Below, in pieces: positions 11,040 to 23,106 of a DNA stretch of 64,000 bases. Position 1 is the stretch's first letter. The number at the start of each line of letters is the position of its first letter. The DNA lies in contig CM049313.1 of assembly GCA_026874595.1 (NCBI GenBank), positions 22,617,008 to 22,681,007 on the forward strand, read 5' to 3'. The notes beneath the pieces were generated by a model. That model saw nothing but the letters and a program-made list of their open reading frames with translations, made no database searches and was not told the DNA's origin. Position numbers and translations under genes: made by a program. The stretch comes from Sipunculus nudus. Its lineage: Eukaryota; Annelida; Sipuncula; Golfingiida; Sipunculidae.

Positions 11040-11204
11040 ACCCAGAATTTGGACTGTCTGCATGTGAAGTTTGGACTCTCTGGGTCTTGCTATTGCGATT
11101 TGTGCCCTTCAGTTAACGGATGGACAGAGTGAAGGACAGACAGATGACAGAGGACAAAGACCCATTGCTATAGCTCAGAAGACTTTCAGTCATCTGAGCT
11201 TAAA
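11040..11204 (+). mobile_element. Tandem-module element, right-end fragment
   Basis: Only the right end is present: TTGCGATTTGTGCCCTTCAG, TTAACGGATGGACAGA, a GACAGACAGATGACAGAGGA tract and the hairpin GCTCAGAAGACTTTCAGTCA followed by TCTGAGCTTAAA. Confidence 0.6.
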
Positions 11205-11380
11205 TGTAACTTTGCATCATGACTTAGCCATGATGAATTATTATTTATCAAATTTTCCGGTGGCTTCTAAGCTCAATGCAAACTTTCTAAATTTATTGCC
11301 ATAACCCTTAAAATCTACCTTGTCCTGTAGAACATAATGTTGAAAGATACCTAATAACTGGGAGTAAATGCGAGGGTAAT

Positions 11381-11578
11381 TTAAGTCAGAAATGTAATAA
11401 AACATAATAAGGGAGTGGAGTGTCTGGATGACTGAACTGGTCTTTGTAAAATAGAGATTCCATCGGCTAGCAGGGCGGCCTCCATCAGATTGTTTGAGTC
11501 ATCCACAAACAGGGCTGCTCTTGGAGCAGATCCAGGGCTTGAAACCAGATGTCTGTCAATGTCAGTTTCTGCGATTCC
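11381..11578 (-). CDS. Possible terminal exon of an unrecognised gene
   Basis: On the minus strand a pyrimidine-rich stretch and acceptor (CCCTTTTTTCATTACAG) lead into an open frame of about 65 codons that ends at TAA (11381-11383). The peptide contains ETDIDRHLVSS, APRAALFVDDSNNLMEAALL and ADGISILQRPVQ and looks protein-like. An AATAAA signal follows on the minus strand near 11291. An alternative frame from the same acceptor is open for only about 30 codons. I do not recognise the family. The exon lies between tandem-module elements and inside the putative inverted-end region, so it could belong to a mobile element or a host gene. Confidence 0.4.
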   Translation of the reverse strand, partial: GIAETDIDRHLVSSPGSAPRAALFVDDSNNLMEAALLADGISILQRPVQSSRHSTPLLCFITFLT

Positions 11579-11880
11579 CTGTAATGAAAAAAGGGCAAAT
11601 CTGAAGTTTAACCATATGGTTTAACCATTATCTGACCAAGTTTGTGGTAGAGATCGCTGGTAATCATTCAACATTTTATTTTACAGAAATACTAATGTAC
11701 ATATTGATTCTGAGAATAAAATTCTACTGACTTCACCTCCCAATAAAAGTTTCCCATTTTTCCTAATATACACATTGGAATACTCAATATATGTTACAGA
11801 ACTTCTAGGTTCTGGGACTAACAAGCAAATATTTTCCTAATACATACTCACATGGCAAAGGGACGATGACACTTATGTTT

Positions 11881-12108
11881 AAATTGCAAAGATTAATTTC
11901 TCAAAGGAACGAAGTCACAGAGACCTAGTTTTTGGCTTGGTAGGAGATCCTTGGGACATCTAACATTATAATATATATGGCGAATTTTGGATTCGTAGGT
12001 CTAATGGTTTCAAAACGTGCCAGTCTAACGGACGGACGGACAACCGACGGACAATGGATCATGACTAAAGCTCTGATGACTAATAGTCAGCTGAGCAAAA
12101 AAATGACT
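11881..12108 (+). mobile_element. Tandem-module element, diverged right part
   Basis: It contains GTCACAGAGACCTAGTTTTT (module block), GTGCCAGTCTAACGGACGGA, and the closing hairpin region CTCTGATGACTAATAGTCAG followed by CTGAGCAAAAAA. This copy is more diverged than its neighbours. Confidence 0.6.
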
Positions 12109-12344
12109 TTCTAGATATTAGTGCAAGACATAAATTGTACCAGTTTCAAAAGGATTCATGCAAAACTGTGGCTTGTAGATTCCTACATGTAAGAAGCAAG
12201 CACCAGCAAGCAGGCAAAATTGAGGACAACTGACAATTAGACAGACGCACTGACAAGGGGACACAAGGTTGAGAGCAGATGACTTAACCAAAATATGTAG
12301 AAGAGGCATATATATGATCATAATCATATATATAATCAAAGCAG

Positions 12345-12989
12345 TTATATGATTTGTGCCTTGTAACAGATGACCACATATTTGAAGGTCTCAAAAATAG
12401 AGAAAAGAAATGCGTAAAAATCGAAAAGATACAGGTGGTGCAACCAGTCTGCAGAACCTGATGAAACACCCCATGATCAATATGCAAGCAAAGAATCATG
12501 GTGATCAATGCATTAGTTGTCCGGATAGTTGAGCTGTGGTATCAAATTTTCAATATTCTGGGGGGTACTTCGGTGCCCATTGCTTGGATGTTATAAGTAA
12601 CAGAGACCTGATTTCTGGTTTCATGGACCTCTCTGGGTTTCAAGTTAGGAGATTCTAGGTTTGCTTATTTAAAGGTCTCTTTAAAGAATCTTGCTGATCA
12701 ATGCTACTGGAGCTTTTGTATCAAATTTTCCATTTTTCTGGGGGGGGGGGGGTGAGTACTTCGGAGCCCCATAGCTCGGAGGTTATGAGTAACACAGACC
12801 TGATTTCTGGTTTCCAAGGAGATTTTTTATAGGCCTACCTGGATGTCAAGTTAGAAGATTCCAGGTCCAGCGGTTACGATTTGTGCCTGGTTAACGGAAG
12901 GACAGACAGACAGACGGGCGGACAGACGGACGCCTAACAAAGAGTGATCGCTATAGCTCAGATGACTTTCAGTCAGCTGAACTAAAAAA
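12345..12989 (+). mobile_element. Tandem-module element, truncated left
   Basis: Module blocks (CAACCAGTCTGCAGAACCTG near 12440, GTAACAGAGACCTGATTTCT near 12596 and a second near 12790) are followed by GGACAGACAGACAGACGGGC and the terminal CAGTCAGCTGAACTAAAAAA. A run of 13 G lies at 12740-12752. The left palindrome end is missing. Confidence 0.65.
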
Positions 12990-13127
12990 TACTGTATTTC
13001 CGTAAATCTGTCCTTGAAAATCAAGTTCAAGGTCACCAATTAACTTTTTTTAAACATCAAAGGAAGTCTTGTAAATATATATTGCTCAAGCAGATTTTTT
13101 TATAACTAATGCCGTTAGTAATGAAAG

Positions 13128-13240
13128 TTAATAATAATAATAATAATAATAGTAATAATAATTACAGTAGTGCCATTTAATGCGAGTATTCAAACAATTT
13201 CAAATATATATACTAGTATATATATATATATATATATGCA
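13128..13240. repeat. (AAT)n and (TA)n microsatellites
   Basis: AAT repeats occupy about 13128-13163 and TA repeats about 13204-13238, separated by ordinary AT-rich sequence. Confidence 0.9.
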
Positions 13241-13796
13241 AAGTGACATTTTACTTAGACATTTCACCGAAGATGTATCAACTATAGCCTATTAGCAGTG
13301 ACAGGAGAGAGCATATCGTCACATGCACTAACCGCATTTTCGCGGCAATATCCAGGACCCTGCACGTACACATGAACACATTATCTTGTCTGGGAGACGC
13401 GCTGACCAAGATTGTTACACTTTGTCTAAACCAATCAACTCTCAAGAGTTACGCGCTGGTGCGGGGTAAATGTAACACTTTTAAGCACTGGTTACGAGCC
13501 AATGTTTATCAACAAATTGAGTATAGGATAATATCTAGACTGCGTTTTTTGACTTGCTGAAACTCATTTGTCAATGTGGACTCAATGATAGTATAAATAC
13601 AATAATATATGGCAGGGTCAAATTGGGCCAGCCATGTCCTACCCGTTGGTCGTTTCTAATCGTCTTGTGATTTTATTACGAAGAGATGAAAGAAAACAGA
13701 TTGAAAAGATATCTGGGATAACTTTTATACGTGTTATTTAACATTTGGCTCGACCGTATTAAAGCATATTTATGATAACGGGCCAATGAAATTATT

Positions 13797-13870
13797 GGGG
13801 GGGCAGAGCCCCCCCCCCCCCCAACAGAATGATGTTTATAAAAACATCAACTATTTTTTTAGTATTTCCA

Positions 13871-13923
<53 letters not shown>

Positions 13924-14030
13924 TTCTTCTCAGTACTTGGAGTACCATATATATATATATTTATATAATACACATATATATGTATACTATATATACGGTA
14001 CATATACACGGTACATATATGTCTACATAA

Positions 14031-14104
<74 letters not shown>

Positions 14105-14131
14105 TCTTCTATTGTCCTCCCCCCCCCCCCC
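13797..14131. repeat. Poly-G/poly-C and (TA)n microsatellite cluster
   Basis: Seven G (13797-13803), CAGAG and fourteen C (13809-13822) form a G/C foldback. (TA)n tracts follow at 13877-13921 and 14031-14101 with imperfect TA/CATA sequence between, and a second poly-C run lies at about 14119-14131. Another C run lies near 14369. Tyr/Ile-rich open frames here are microsatellite artefacts. Confidence 0.9.
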
Positions 14132-14757
14132 ACCCATGAAAATTTGGTTTCGCCGCCAATGCATATGACCCGTGTCCCTGACTCCTTGTCTCGTTGATCT
14201 GAGCCATTGAACACATTCTTGCATACTGTACATCCTTTTAATACATTTTACAAATGAAAGTACGACCAACAGCCCTTAAGTTATTATATTTATAGACAGT
14301 AGGCCCATGGTTGATCGACTAGGAAAACCGATCTGCCTTGCTTTTAGGCTGCCATCCCCATCCTCTCCCCCCCCCCCCTCGCCCCCCAACGCAATTCATG
14401 TACACATAATCCATTGCATTTGTAAATTACATATGCATAAATATGGGTCTATAGTTTCTTGCAGTCTTATTTCATGCAGTCAAATGTTAAGGATACTCTC
14501 CGAGTATAAATTATTTCTTTGTATACATGTACATAGGTTTCATTTTCAATATTTCATGATCAGTACTGACTGACTTTTGAACAATCAATAAAGACAATAT
14601 GGCCGGTCTGGAGTGACCGGTTTTCATGCACATAAAAATATGGATACTGTAGAACAGATTTAATAAAAATTGTATTCATCTATGCTTCAAATAAGGCGAT
14701 TGACCGTTTTACTTTCTACAGAATATATATAAAAAATAACAAATAGGTCTACTTACG

Positions 14758-14835
14758 TCACTTCTCTTTGGATAAAACTATGTCAGCGTTCTGGTATGGT
14801 CTACTGCCTCCTTGCTGCACGACCTGGCGAGGCAT
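14758..14835 (-). CDS. Possible first exon or short upstream ORF
   Basis: On the minus strand an ATG at 14835 opens 25 codons, MPRQVVQQGGSRPYQNADIV then LSKEK, followed by TGA. A strong splice donor (AC|GTAAGT) begins 4 bases after the last sense codon. Upstream lie CACGTG and TGATGTCA elements. If the donor is used, the in-frame TGA would be the last codon of the exon, so this is either a 5' exon with a short ORF, a different frame, or chance. It shares orientation with the exon-like segment at 11381-11578. No family is recognised. Confidence 0.25.
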   Translation of the reverse strand: MPRQVVQQGGSRPYQNADIVLSKEK

Positions 14836-14924
14836 GGTAATGCGCAGACGAATCAGGAGTTGATGCTGACATCACGTGGATTAAAAGCGCGCGAAGCAGA
14901 CAACTTATAGACGCTGGTGTCTTA

Positions 14925-15485
14925 AATTTAGCCTGCTTCTCATGTGTCTTTACGGGACATGCTTCGAAGACACTAGTGTCTTTAATTCGCTCTTCGTGAC
15001 AACAGACTTCTATTTATCGTTCGTGAATAGACATAATTAATTACTAATATACATTATTTTACAAATCTTATGTTTAATATTATGTGAATATTACCTTTAA
15101 TTATTATCTCGAGTTTTACAGAACTGGGACACTTAAAACTGCTCAATCGTGCATTTAGTCATGAGAGTCCTGCAAAAATAGAGCAAATTTAATATGGTAT
15201 ATTATTCTTAGATTGTGTTTATAGCAAAAGCAAGTAAGAAGCACTGGAGATAAATGTATTTATGAACCATTTCTTAAACTATAATAGTTTAAGACACCTG
15301 TGGAAAGACACCAAGACACATACTGTAAGACACCAAGACACATACTGAAAGACACCAAGACACATACTGTAAGACATATGTGTCTTTGTTGGCGTCTTAC
15401 ACAAGTCCTCTGAAGACACTTGATGCCCAGTTTAAGTCGCCAGTGTCTTACCTAAAGACACCAAACTAGGTTGAGACATGTCTTG
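14925..15485 (-). repeat. AAGACAC array, inverted partner of 9200-9470
   Basis: AAAGACACCAAGACACATAC repeats head to tail between about 15310 and 15375 (about 27-28 bp units), with outlying GTGTCTT and AAGACAC copies from 14925. An interruption of AT-rich sequence spans 15000-15300. The strand is relative to the left array. Confidence 0.7.
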
Positions 15486-15502
15486 GTTATTTACAGTGTA
15501 CT

Positions 15503-16200
15503 CGAACGACCCCCTCCCGTGTACCGCCCGATTCGTACAAAGTCGCACGTGCTGCGAGCGCGCTTCGTGCTGGTGTCGGGCCGCCGTCGGGCGACTACTT
15601 CGGCCCTCCGCCGGGCTCCTCCTGTCCATTCAGCAGTTCATTCTCCGATGCTCTTTGGTCTTCTTCGGCGGCATCTTACCTAACCACTATTACTTAGTAG
15701 CTGTGCAGTGCTCTTCACTCTGTCAGACTAAAGAAACATGATGTGACAAACTTTTTACATGCCATATATAAACCAGAGGCGCAGACGTCGAACGACGTTA
15801 GGCAGGACGTCGGGCGGAACTCGCCCGGAGCCGAGCGGCTTTCGCTCGACTACCTATTGTTTACTGTCGGCGCCGGGCGATTTTTGATCCACACTGTTCA
15901 ATGGGCACCGCCCGATCCCCGTCCGATATGTGACAGGGTTGTCCGAAGGGTTAGCTTACTTTACCATGCGTGAGACAGACACCCCGTTAACGTGCGTCGG
16001 CCGCACGGCAGGTGCGCGAGCTTGTGAGGTAAAATGTACACTCCAACTAACTTTCAAAGGCACGTTCATTTTTGTCTTTGGCTTTGACATGCCGACATGT
16101 CTTATGTACTGTCACATATACCGCCACAACGATTAAGAGTCCTACAGATGGGACTGGTTCTACAGTATGAAAATGAACGACACGAGGCCAATTTGGTCAC
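15503..16200. other. GC-rich stretch without recognised gene
   Basis: GC-rich sequence contains repeated CGACG, TCGGGCG and CGCCCGG motifs (15520-15620 and 15780-15930). Several open frames overlap on both strands, but none contains a recognisable domain. Composition resembles 8938-9178. Confidence 0.4.
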
Positions 16201-16201
16201 A

Positions 16202-16465
16202 AAGCGCCAGCTTAACCGAAGGAAACGTAGATTTTGGTTGCGACCCTAGATTGGGAGGAGACTCCTTTTTGGTCAGTTTAACACCTTGTTGGCAAAGTTG
16301 GAGAGGGAGTCACAGGGTGATTATTTTGCATACCTCAGGATGGATCCACATCTGTTCCAAGAGGTTCTCCTCAGTCACTCTCCGAAAAAACAATGGGCAA
16401 ATGTACAACGTTTGCCCATATTTTGAAATTTTTTCTTTACATATTCTATAGATTTCTTTAGATTA

Positions 16466-16541
<76 letters not shown>

Positions 16542-17076
16542 GTTTTGAGTTTTCACAAAAGTTTCTCATGAAAAGCGGGAAATCTAAAATTCTTCAAGAT
16601 GATAGGATACCTTTGGTGAATGATTCAGACGAAGTAGGATGTTTAAAATGTTAAGTATCCTCAACTTCTCTGATGTGGCTAAAGCCCATAATACATAACA
16701 TCTATAAATAATTGAATGAAGCTAAACCTCACAGCTTTCATGCAATGTGTTATTCCAGGAACAGACGAACTCTTGAGCCCGCTCTCAAACTGGTTATTAC
16801 CCTTCGGTATCTCGCAACAGGAATTAGCTACAGGTCGCTTGCGTTTGATTTTCGGGATGCACACAGCAGAATATCACTGTTTGTCCTGAGGTCTGTCAGG
16901 CTATAGTAGAGGAGTTTCGTGATGAACTTTTCCAATTTCCCTCTTCCTCTGATGAGTGGCTCCAGATAGCAGACAATTTTGGCGGAAGGTGGAATTTCCA
17001 TCACGCATGTGGTGCCATTGACGGCAAGCATGTAGCTATCAAGAAACCTAAAAACTCCGGCACCACATACTACAAC
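16202..17076 (+). pseudogene. PIF/Harbinger transposase relic
   Basis: Two coding blocks match the DDE_Tnp_4/Harbinger transposase family. Block 1 (16202-16390) reads KRQLNRRKRRFWLRP, a stop, IGRRLLFGQFNTLLAKLERE, then YFAYLRMDPHLFQEVLLS. Block 2 (about 16757-17076) reads RTLEPALKLVITLRYLATG, then after a frameshift near 16885 PEVCQAIVEEFRDELF, WNFHHACGAIDGKHVAIKKP and NSGTTYYN. The DGKH segment carries the first catalytic Asp. The blocks are separated by an AT stretch with a (TA)n tract (16469-16536), possibly an intron. Coding stops abruptly at 17076 where LINE sequence begins, and the downstream catalytic residues were not found. Dead element. Confidence 0.85.
16469..16536. repeat. (TA)n microsatellite
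   Basis: An uninterrupted TA tract lies between the two Harbinger coding blocks. Confidence 0.95.
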
Positions 17077-17528
17077 TAGTCCTGAATTAGAATATTTCTG
17101 CTTAGTCTCTCTGTGCTTCCATCCCACAGAAATTTAAAAATAATTTTATCTAGTCTTTTTTATTTTCTCAGGTATAGAACTATGAGCAAGAAAATAATTA
17201 AATTTAGATACAATAAATGTTTCGGTCACTTGAATCTTTCCTACCATTGTTAGGCTTCTCTGTTTCCACAAATTAGTGATTTTTTCCAATTCATTAAATT
17301 TCTCTTCGCAATTTTTAAATTCATTTTCAATTTTTTTCTATGATATATATGTGCCTAGAATTTTAATAGGACTCTCTGTCCAATAAATACCAAATGGTTT
17401 CTTTCTACATGATTTGGCTTAACCTAACCACATAGCATCTGATTTCTCCCTATTAAGCTTTAATCCACTGAACTGTCCAGATTCATCTAAAAGATATAGC
17501 ATGGATTTTAATGAGTTTTCATTATTGG
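17077..17528 (-). repeat. Extra copy of LINE segment 17930-18381
   Basis: This 452-bp segment is almost base-for-base the same as 17930-18381, in the same orientation. Both copies begin AGTCCTGAATTAGAATATTT. It encodes part of the LINE ORF after the YADD region (IPEKIKK-like stretch). In this copy it sits downstream, in LINE orientation, of the C-terminal segment (17529-17929), i.e. out of order. Confidence 0.9.
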
Positions 17529-20520
17529 AATGAGATCTCCATTATTATACCACAAATCTGCTGGAGTATTTATGTGTACCTCCTCAAAATTATTCCAATA
17601 GAATACCTTTCCATCTATTTTGAAATGTTGGTTATACCATATGTATTGTACCATCGGATTTATATTATTCCAATACCCCTCTTTAAGAATTATCCAAGCA
17701 TATAATATTTCTTTATAAAATGTTGACAGTTTACTCATTTTAATGTGTTGTCTATCTTAATTTACTCTAAACATAATATCTTATAATTTTGTATTATCAA
17801 ACAGTTTCGACATATTAAAATCCCATAAGTACTTCCATAATTGACCTTCCCATATCTTTTAATCCATGAAATTCTAAAACTAAATAAAATTAAATCTATA
17901 CGTGGAGCTCGTTAACCACCTTTTTCGTAGTCCTGAATTAGAATATTTCTGCTTAGTCTCTCTGTGCTTCCATCCCACAGAAATTTAAAAATAATTTTAT
18001 CTAGTCTTTTTTATTTTCTCAGGTATAGAACTATGAGCAAGAAAATAATTAAATTTAGATACAATAAATGTTTCGGTCACTTGAATCTTTCCTACCATTG
18101 TTAGGCTTCTCTGTTTCCACAAATTAGTGATTTTTTCCAATTCATTAAATTTCTCTTCGCAATTTTTAAATTCATTTTCAATTTTTTTCTATGATATATA
18201 TGTGCCTAGAATTTTAATAGGACTCTCTGTCCAATAAATACCAAATGGTTTCTTTCTACATGATCTGGCTTAACCTAACCACATAGCATCTGATTTCTCC
18301 CTATTAAGCTTTAATCCACTAAACTGTCCAGATTCATCTAAAAGATATAGCATGGATTTTAATGAGTTTTCATTATTGGTAAACATAACCGTATCGTCTG
18401 CATATTGTACTAATTTATTCTCTTGGGATTGTATAGTAATACCTTTTATAGACATAGAGTCCCTAACCAAACTGGCTAAGACTTCTCCAACAATAATATA
18501 TAAATATGGGGATAGGGGATCTCCCTGACGAACACCTCTAGAAAATTTAAAATATCTAGAAGTTGTACCATTATTGTTAACAAAACTTTCTATATTCTGG
18601 TAAAAACCTTTAACTATTTTAAAAAATTTCTCACTGAATTAAAATGTATTTAAAGTTTCAAATAAAAAGTCCCATTCCACTGAATCAAAAGCTATCTCAA
18701 AATCGAGAGCAAGTAAAATTCCTTCTGTATTTTCTTTTTTGGTAATGTCTAATATATCTTGTACTATTCTAATATTTTACCTATATACCTCCCCGTAAGA
18801 AAACCTCTCTGTGTATCCCCAATTAATCTTGGTAAAATTCTTTTAAGTCTTGTTGCCATTATTATTTAGAATATTTTATAATCCGTCTTTAAAAGTGGTA
18901 TAGGGCGCCAGTTTTTAACTGAGTCCTATCCTTATTTTTCTGTATCAAGATAATAACATCTTGTTTCTGGGATGCAGTCAATTCACCCTCTAACAATATC
19001 TTATTAAAACAATCTAACATTACTGGTCCTAGCATGGACGAGAATTTCTAGTAAATCTCAGCAGTAAGTCCATCATTGCCTGGGCTTTATTCTTTTTAAA
19101 TGATTTTAAGGTATTATAACATTCACCTAGTTCCAATGGGCTATCCAACTGGTGGCTATCTTCTTCTGTAAGTTTTGGTAGTTAACTGTTTAAATATTGT
19201 TTTATTTCTCTGTCTGATTTAAAGGTTTTACAAGAATATAAACTTTCATACTATGATTTTTGCATGTACAATAATTCTTTAATATCTGTAGTATACGTTT
19301 TATCTTCTGTTTGAAGTTTATTTTCATTCTTTTTATTCGCCTTAGGTTTCTCTAAATTAAAAAAAAATATTTATTACTTTTTTTCCCCTAATTCAAACCA
19401 ACGTTCTTTTGATCTTAAAATCAAACCCTCAATTTTATAATCTTCTGTTTCTGCTATTTTTATGTTTTAAAGAATGTACTTCATTCCTAAGTGCATTATG
19501 TATTTCGATGTCAGTTATCCAGACGATCATATAATTCGGTCAATTTAGTGCGATATTGTGTTCCTTTTTCATCTCTTACTCTTTTAGCCCGTTTGGAATA
19601 CCTGATACAAAAAAGTCTAATTTTATATTTCAAATATTCCCATTTTGCCCTTGCATCTTGAAAAGTATTTTCTGTAAGCCATAATTGCCAATTTTCTTAA
19701 ATTTTTTTAACAAAATCCTCATTATCTAATATTGCAGAATTCAATTTCCAAGACCTCTTCCATACACAGTTTTATTATCGAACTCTTTATTGTCAAAGTA
19801 ACTGCTGAGTGGTCGGATTTTATTAGTGACGATTTCTGTAATCTCGACATAATCCTGTAAGTGATCTGATATCCGCCAAAAATCTAATTTACAACTTATA
19901 TTTAATGTTGGTTGTCTCCAAGTAAAAGATCTCTTAATTGGATTTCTAAGACGCCATATGTTCACCAAATCTCGGCTTGTTAACAGATTATGAAGATAGT
20001 TTTAAACATTATCCTTCTTATTCTCTGTTCCGCCCTTTTTATCTAAATATTGATCAAGGACAATATCAAAATTACCTCCTAAGATTATATTGTCACTAGA
20101 ACAGGTATTTTCCTCTATTAATTTAAGGAGAAAATCATAAAACTTGACCTGATCTTGGTAGTCATTAGGTGCATATAAATTACATATTTTATATCTAATG
20201 TCTTTCACGCTTATATCCAAAAAGAGAATCCTGCCATCTTCAGAGCAGAGAATTGTTTTATTCAAATTAAAATCTAATTCATGTTTAACAAATATAGCTA
20301 CTCCTCTACTTTTAGATTCCTCGTGCGAATAAAACACTTTACCATTCATTTTTCCACATATTTTCTATTTTGTTAGAGCTGTACGTTTCCTGTAACAACA
20401 GAATATCTGTTTTCCTCTGCCTGGCCCATCTGAATATAGCTCTTCGTTTCACTTTGTTATTCAGCCTCTATCATTTAATGTAACAAAATTAAGATTTGAT
20501 TTTTTCACTCTACTCATAGT
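17529..20520 (-). pseudogene. L1/Tx1-like non-LTR retrotransposon ORF2 relic
   Basis: Minus-strand reading from 20520 gives an apurinic-type endonuclease start, then GVAIFVKHELDFN and ICNLYAPNDYQDQVKFYDFL and NIILGGNFDIVLDQYLDKKG (20002-20349). The reverse transcriptase follows: RNWRPI (near 18900), ALDFEIAFDSVEWDFLF (near 18700), GVRQGDPLSPYLYIIVG (near 18530), QYADDTVMF (near 18400) and SGLKLNREKSDAMWLG (18270). The C-terminal region has YIWYNQHFKIDGKVFYWNNF (17508-17738), typical of the Tx1/L1 group. Many stops and frameshifts show it is dead. Its 3' side abuts the Harbinger transposase relic at 17076. Confidence 0.85.
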
Positions 20521-23106
20521 TATTATATTGTATTAAGTTAAAGTAAGGATTCCATTTTACATTTATTGGTATTTTCATTTTATAATCATAAATTTTGTAG
20601 CTACTGTCATGCTTATTAATGTGATAGCTGATTATCTCTTTGACACAGATTATAGACAGGAATATTTGTGTGGTTTTCCTGAAACTCGTGAAACAAAAAC
20701 AAATATTATTACTTAAATAACTACCTTCGCACATTAATTGGCAGCAGGACATGGCCTAGTAGGATGATTTTACCAAACCCCAATAATGGTTAAAAATATT
20801 TATACATGTTTATGTGTATAAACATACACCTGTACATATATATGTACCTACTTTATATGTTGCCTTCTATAATTCCTATCCTAAAAATAATGACTTCTTT
20901 TTGGATGTAATTTTCATTCTAATATTGAAGATCTCTCATAAAAATAATCTAAATACAATAGCTTCCGATGATAGTATAATGCGACACTTTAAATGAAAAG
21001 TACGTATCAAAATCCTAAAACTCTGAAAGTTTACCTCTAATCTTCAAAAAGTAAACAGTGAACCATTATCACTGATGAAGATCCTTCATGTTGTAATATA
21101 ACATACGGTCATCAATCGCATGATAAATACATTTTGAAAATAACTTCCACAATAACAAATCATCAATTTATATATTATAATCAAGCTTAAGGTATCAATA
21201 TTATCACATACGACGTACAACACCTGTCCAATATCTAATTGAATGTTACAGCACCCCTTATCAAAGATTCAAGTTCATCCTCATCATTACACAGAACATA
21301 CACTTTAATATCTTTTTACTATTTGTATTGAACTTTCAAGTAGTTCTAGTAGTTCCAAACAATCCAAATATTAAAAGTATACATGAACAAAAAAAAAATA
21401 TATATATATATATATAATAATAATAAAAATAGATGCACGTACATTTATATCTGTTTAATCCATGAAATTTACAATATTGTATATAAACCTATATTTTTTA
21501 CAAATAATAAAATTAAATACCCGGTGCTGTGTCCACGTGTTTACAATTTTAAGAAATAATGAATGTTACTACCTATATCTCCACATCATTTAACAGTGCA
21601 GCCAAGATGATGTTCTAAATTATGACTAAGGAGACAAAAATAAGTAAGTAATGTTATTATATCTCCTGCCCCGTCTAATCCAAACTTTCAAAAACATCCA
21701 CATTATTAACCGGAAAACACCTATCCCCACTTTACCATAGTACCAAAAGTAAAAAGTAAAAAAAGAAATAAACTCATACTTATAAATTATTTCAAAACAT
21801 GAGTGTGCCATCGAGTTTGTCAATTAACTGATTTTATTTGTCTCTATGTGTACATAGAAATATGCCAAAATGCACATATAAGATTTGTATATACCCTGCT
21901 TTATAATCAACAAACAAGATATTACTCTAAGTATTTCCATATTTTTCACAAGGAATCAAATAGGCATAACCTACACCATGTTGATTTTATTTTATTTCTA
22001 GTAAAATAAACTTTTCGTTTTTTTTTTACAAATGCACTCAAAACATATATTTACACACACGAATATAATATACATACATATCCATACATATATATATAAA
22101 CATACACATACATATACAAACAAATAAATTATTATCTCTCCTGAAACATATGAAACCATATATATAATAAACATAGCTCAGTTCAATTATAAAAGATTTA
22201 GTAACTTCTATTGCATTGATACGTTCATTAATTTTATAATAAACATTACGTAAAATAATATTTTATGTGTTGTGTCATCATCCCTGGCATCTACTAGTTT
22301 CTAGCCTCAAAGTTGACAAAGGACACCTTTTCATATGAATATATTTTGTTAATATGTCACATATTTTAAATAATCTCAAGCCCTCTATTTCCAAGATATA
22401 AAGAAAACTAGCTACAAACGAGTTACAAACTAGCAGGTCAATCATCACATCTGCAATTGCTTCATTTTATCTCAAAATCTCAGATTTAGAAATTCCGTTG
22501 GCTTCTTCGATCCTGCATTATCTATTAGCGGATGAGTTGTATACGACTAATAATATTAATGTCCTTGTATGTCTCTAAAATTACATTCAGCACTGTTAAA
22601 ACTGTACAGCTCTTAATATTCAGTTAGGCTTCTTCTTACTTATATATACAAATATATTATATTATGTACTGTTGCCTACACTTCTAAATGTCATATCTGC
22701 CAGGTAAATCTGTTATTAAGTACATCATAAACAATAAATTTTTAGGTGATATTTTACAAATAATCCTATTGTCAATTAGCCATAATCAAAACAAGACAGC
22801 TTTATATACTGTTGGGGTTCCTCACACTCATTTATATCTACATACTGATAGGTTGTATGCTATAAATAATGTTATTCTGGATGATTTCCTGAATTTATAT
22901 ATAAATAAATCTGGAAGGATATTGAGCTATCCTTATATATCGAGTAAGCATAGTTCTCACACGAAATATAGCTGAACTTGCTTCTTCTAGGGTTTATTAC
23001 TTTTGTCATACATCTGGTGATAATCTCTATTTAAAAAACAAATTAATAAATTACAGTTTGGAACTTTATGTTCTCATGGACAAACTTTACCTAAAGTATT
23101 AACGTC
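20521..23106. other. AT-rich stretch, no gene recognised
   Basis: The sequence is very AT-rich with short TA and AC-rich tracts (for example 21400-21418 and 22040-22110). Frames at 20510-20752 and 22688-22975 have no recognisable domain. The missing C-terminal half of the Harbinger transposase was looked for here and not seen. Confidence 0.5.

Larger units (their letters stand above)
9180..15502. mobile_element. Putative 6.3-kb inverted-end element with GTGTCTT arrays
   Basis: The left edge reads TTACACTCTAAATAAT and the right edge, in reverse complement, reads TACACTGTAAATAACC. Both are followed inward by GACAYGTCTCA and then by many GTGTCTTT / AAAGACAC motifs (9200-9470 on the left, 14925-15480 on the right, in opposite orientation). 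GC-rich DNA flanks both outer sides. No target duplication was identified and no transposase was recognised inside. The interior holds several tandem-module elements, microsatellites and two exon-like minus-strand segments. It could instead be two separate insertions of a small element in opposite orientations. Confidence 0.4.

Noticed and set aside
13829-14269. Tyr/Ile-rich frames on both strands
   Set aside because: They are translations of (TA)n microsatellites.
15432-15973. Overlapping GC-rich open frames
   Set aside because: Frames are open on both strands because of composition; no domain or splice support.
20814-22975. Small frames in the AT-rich stretch, including the 95-codon frame at 22688
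   Set aside because: Composition explains their length and no family resemblance was seen.
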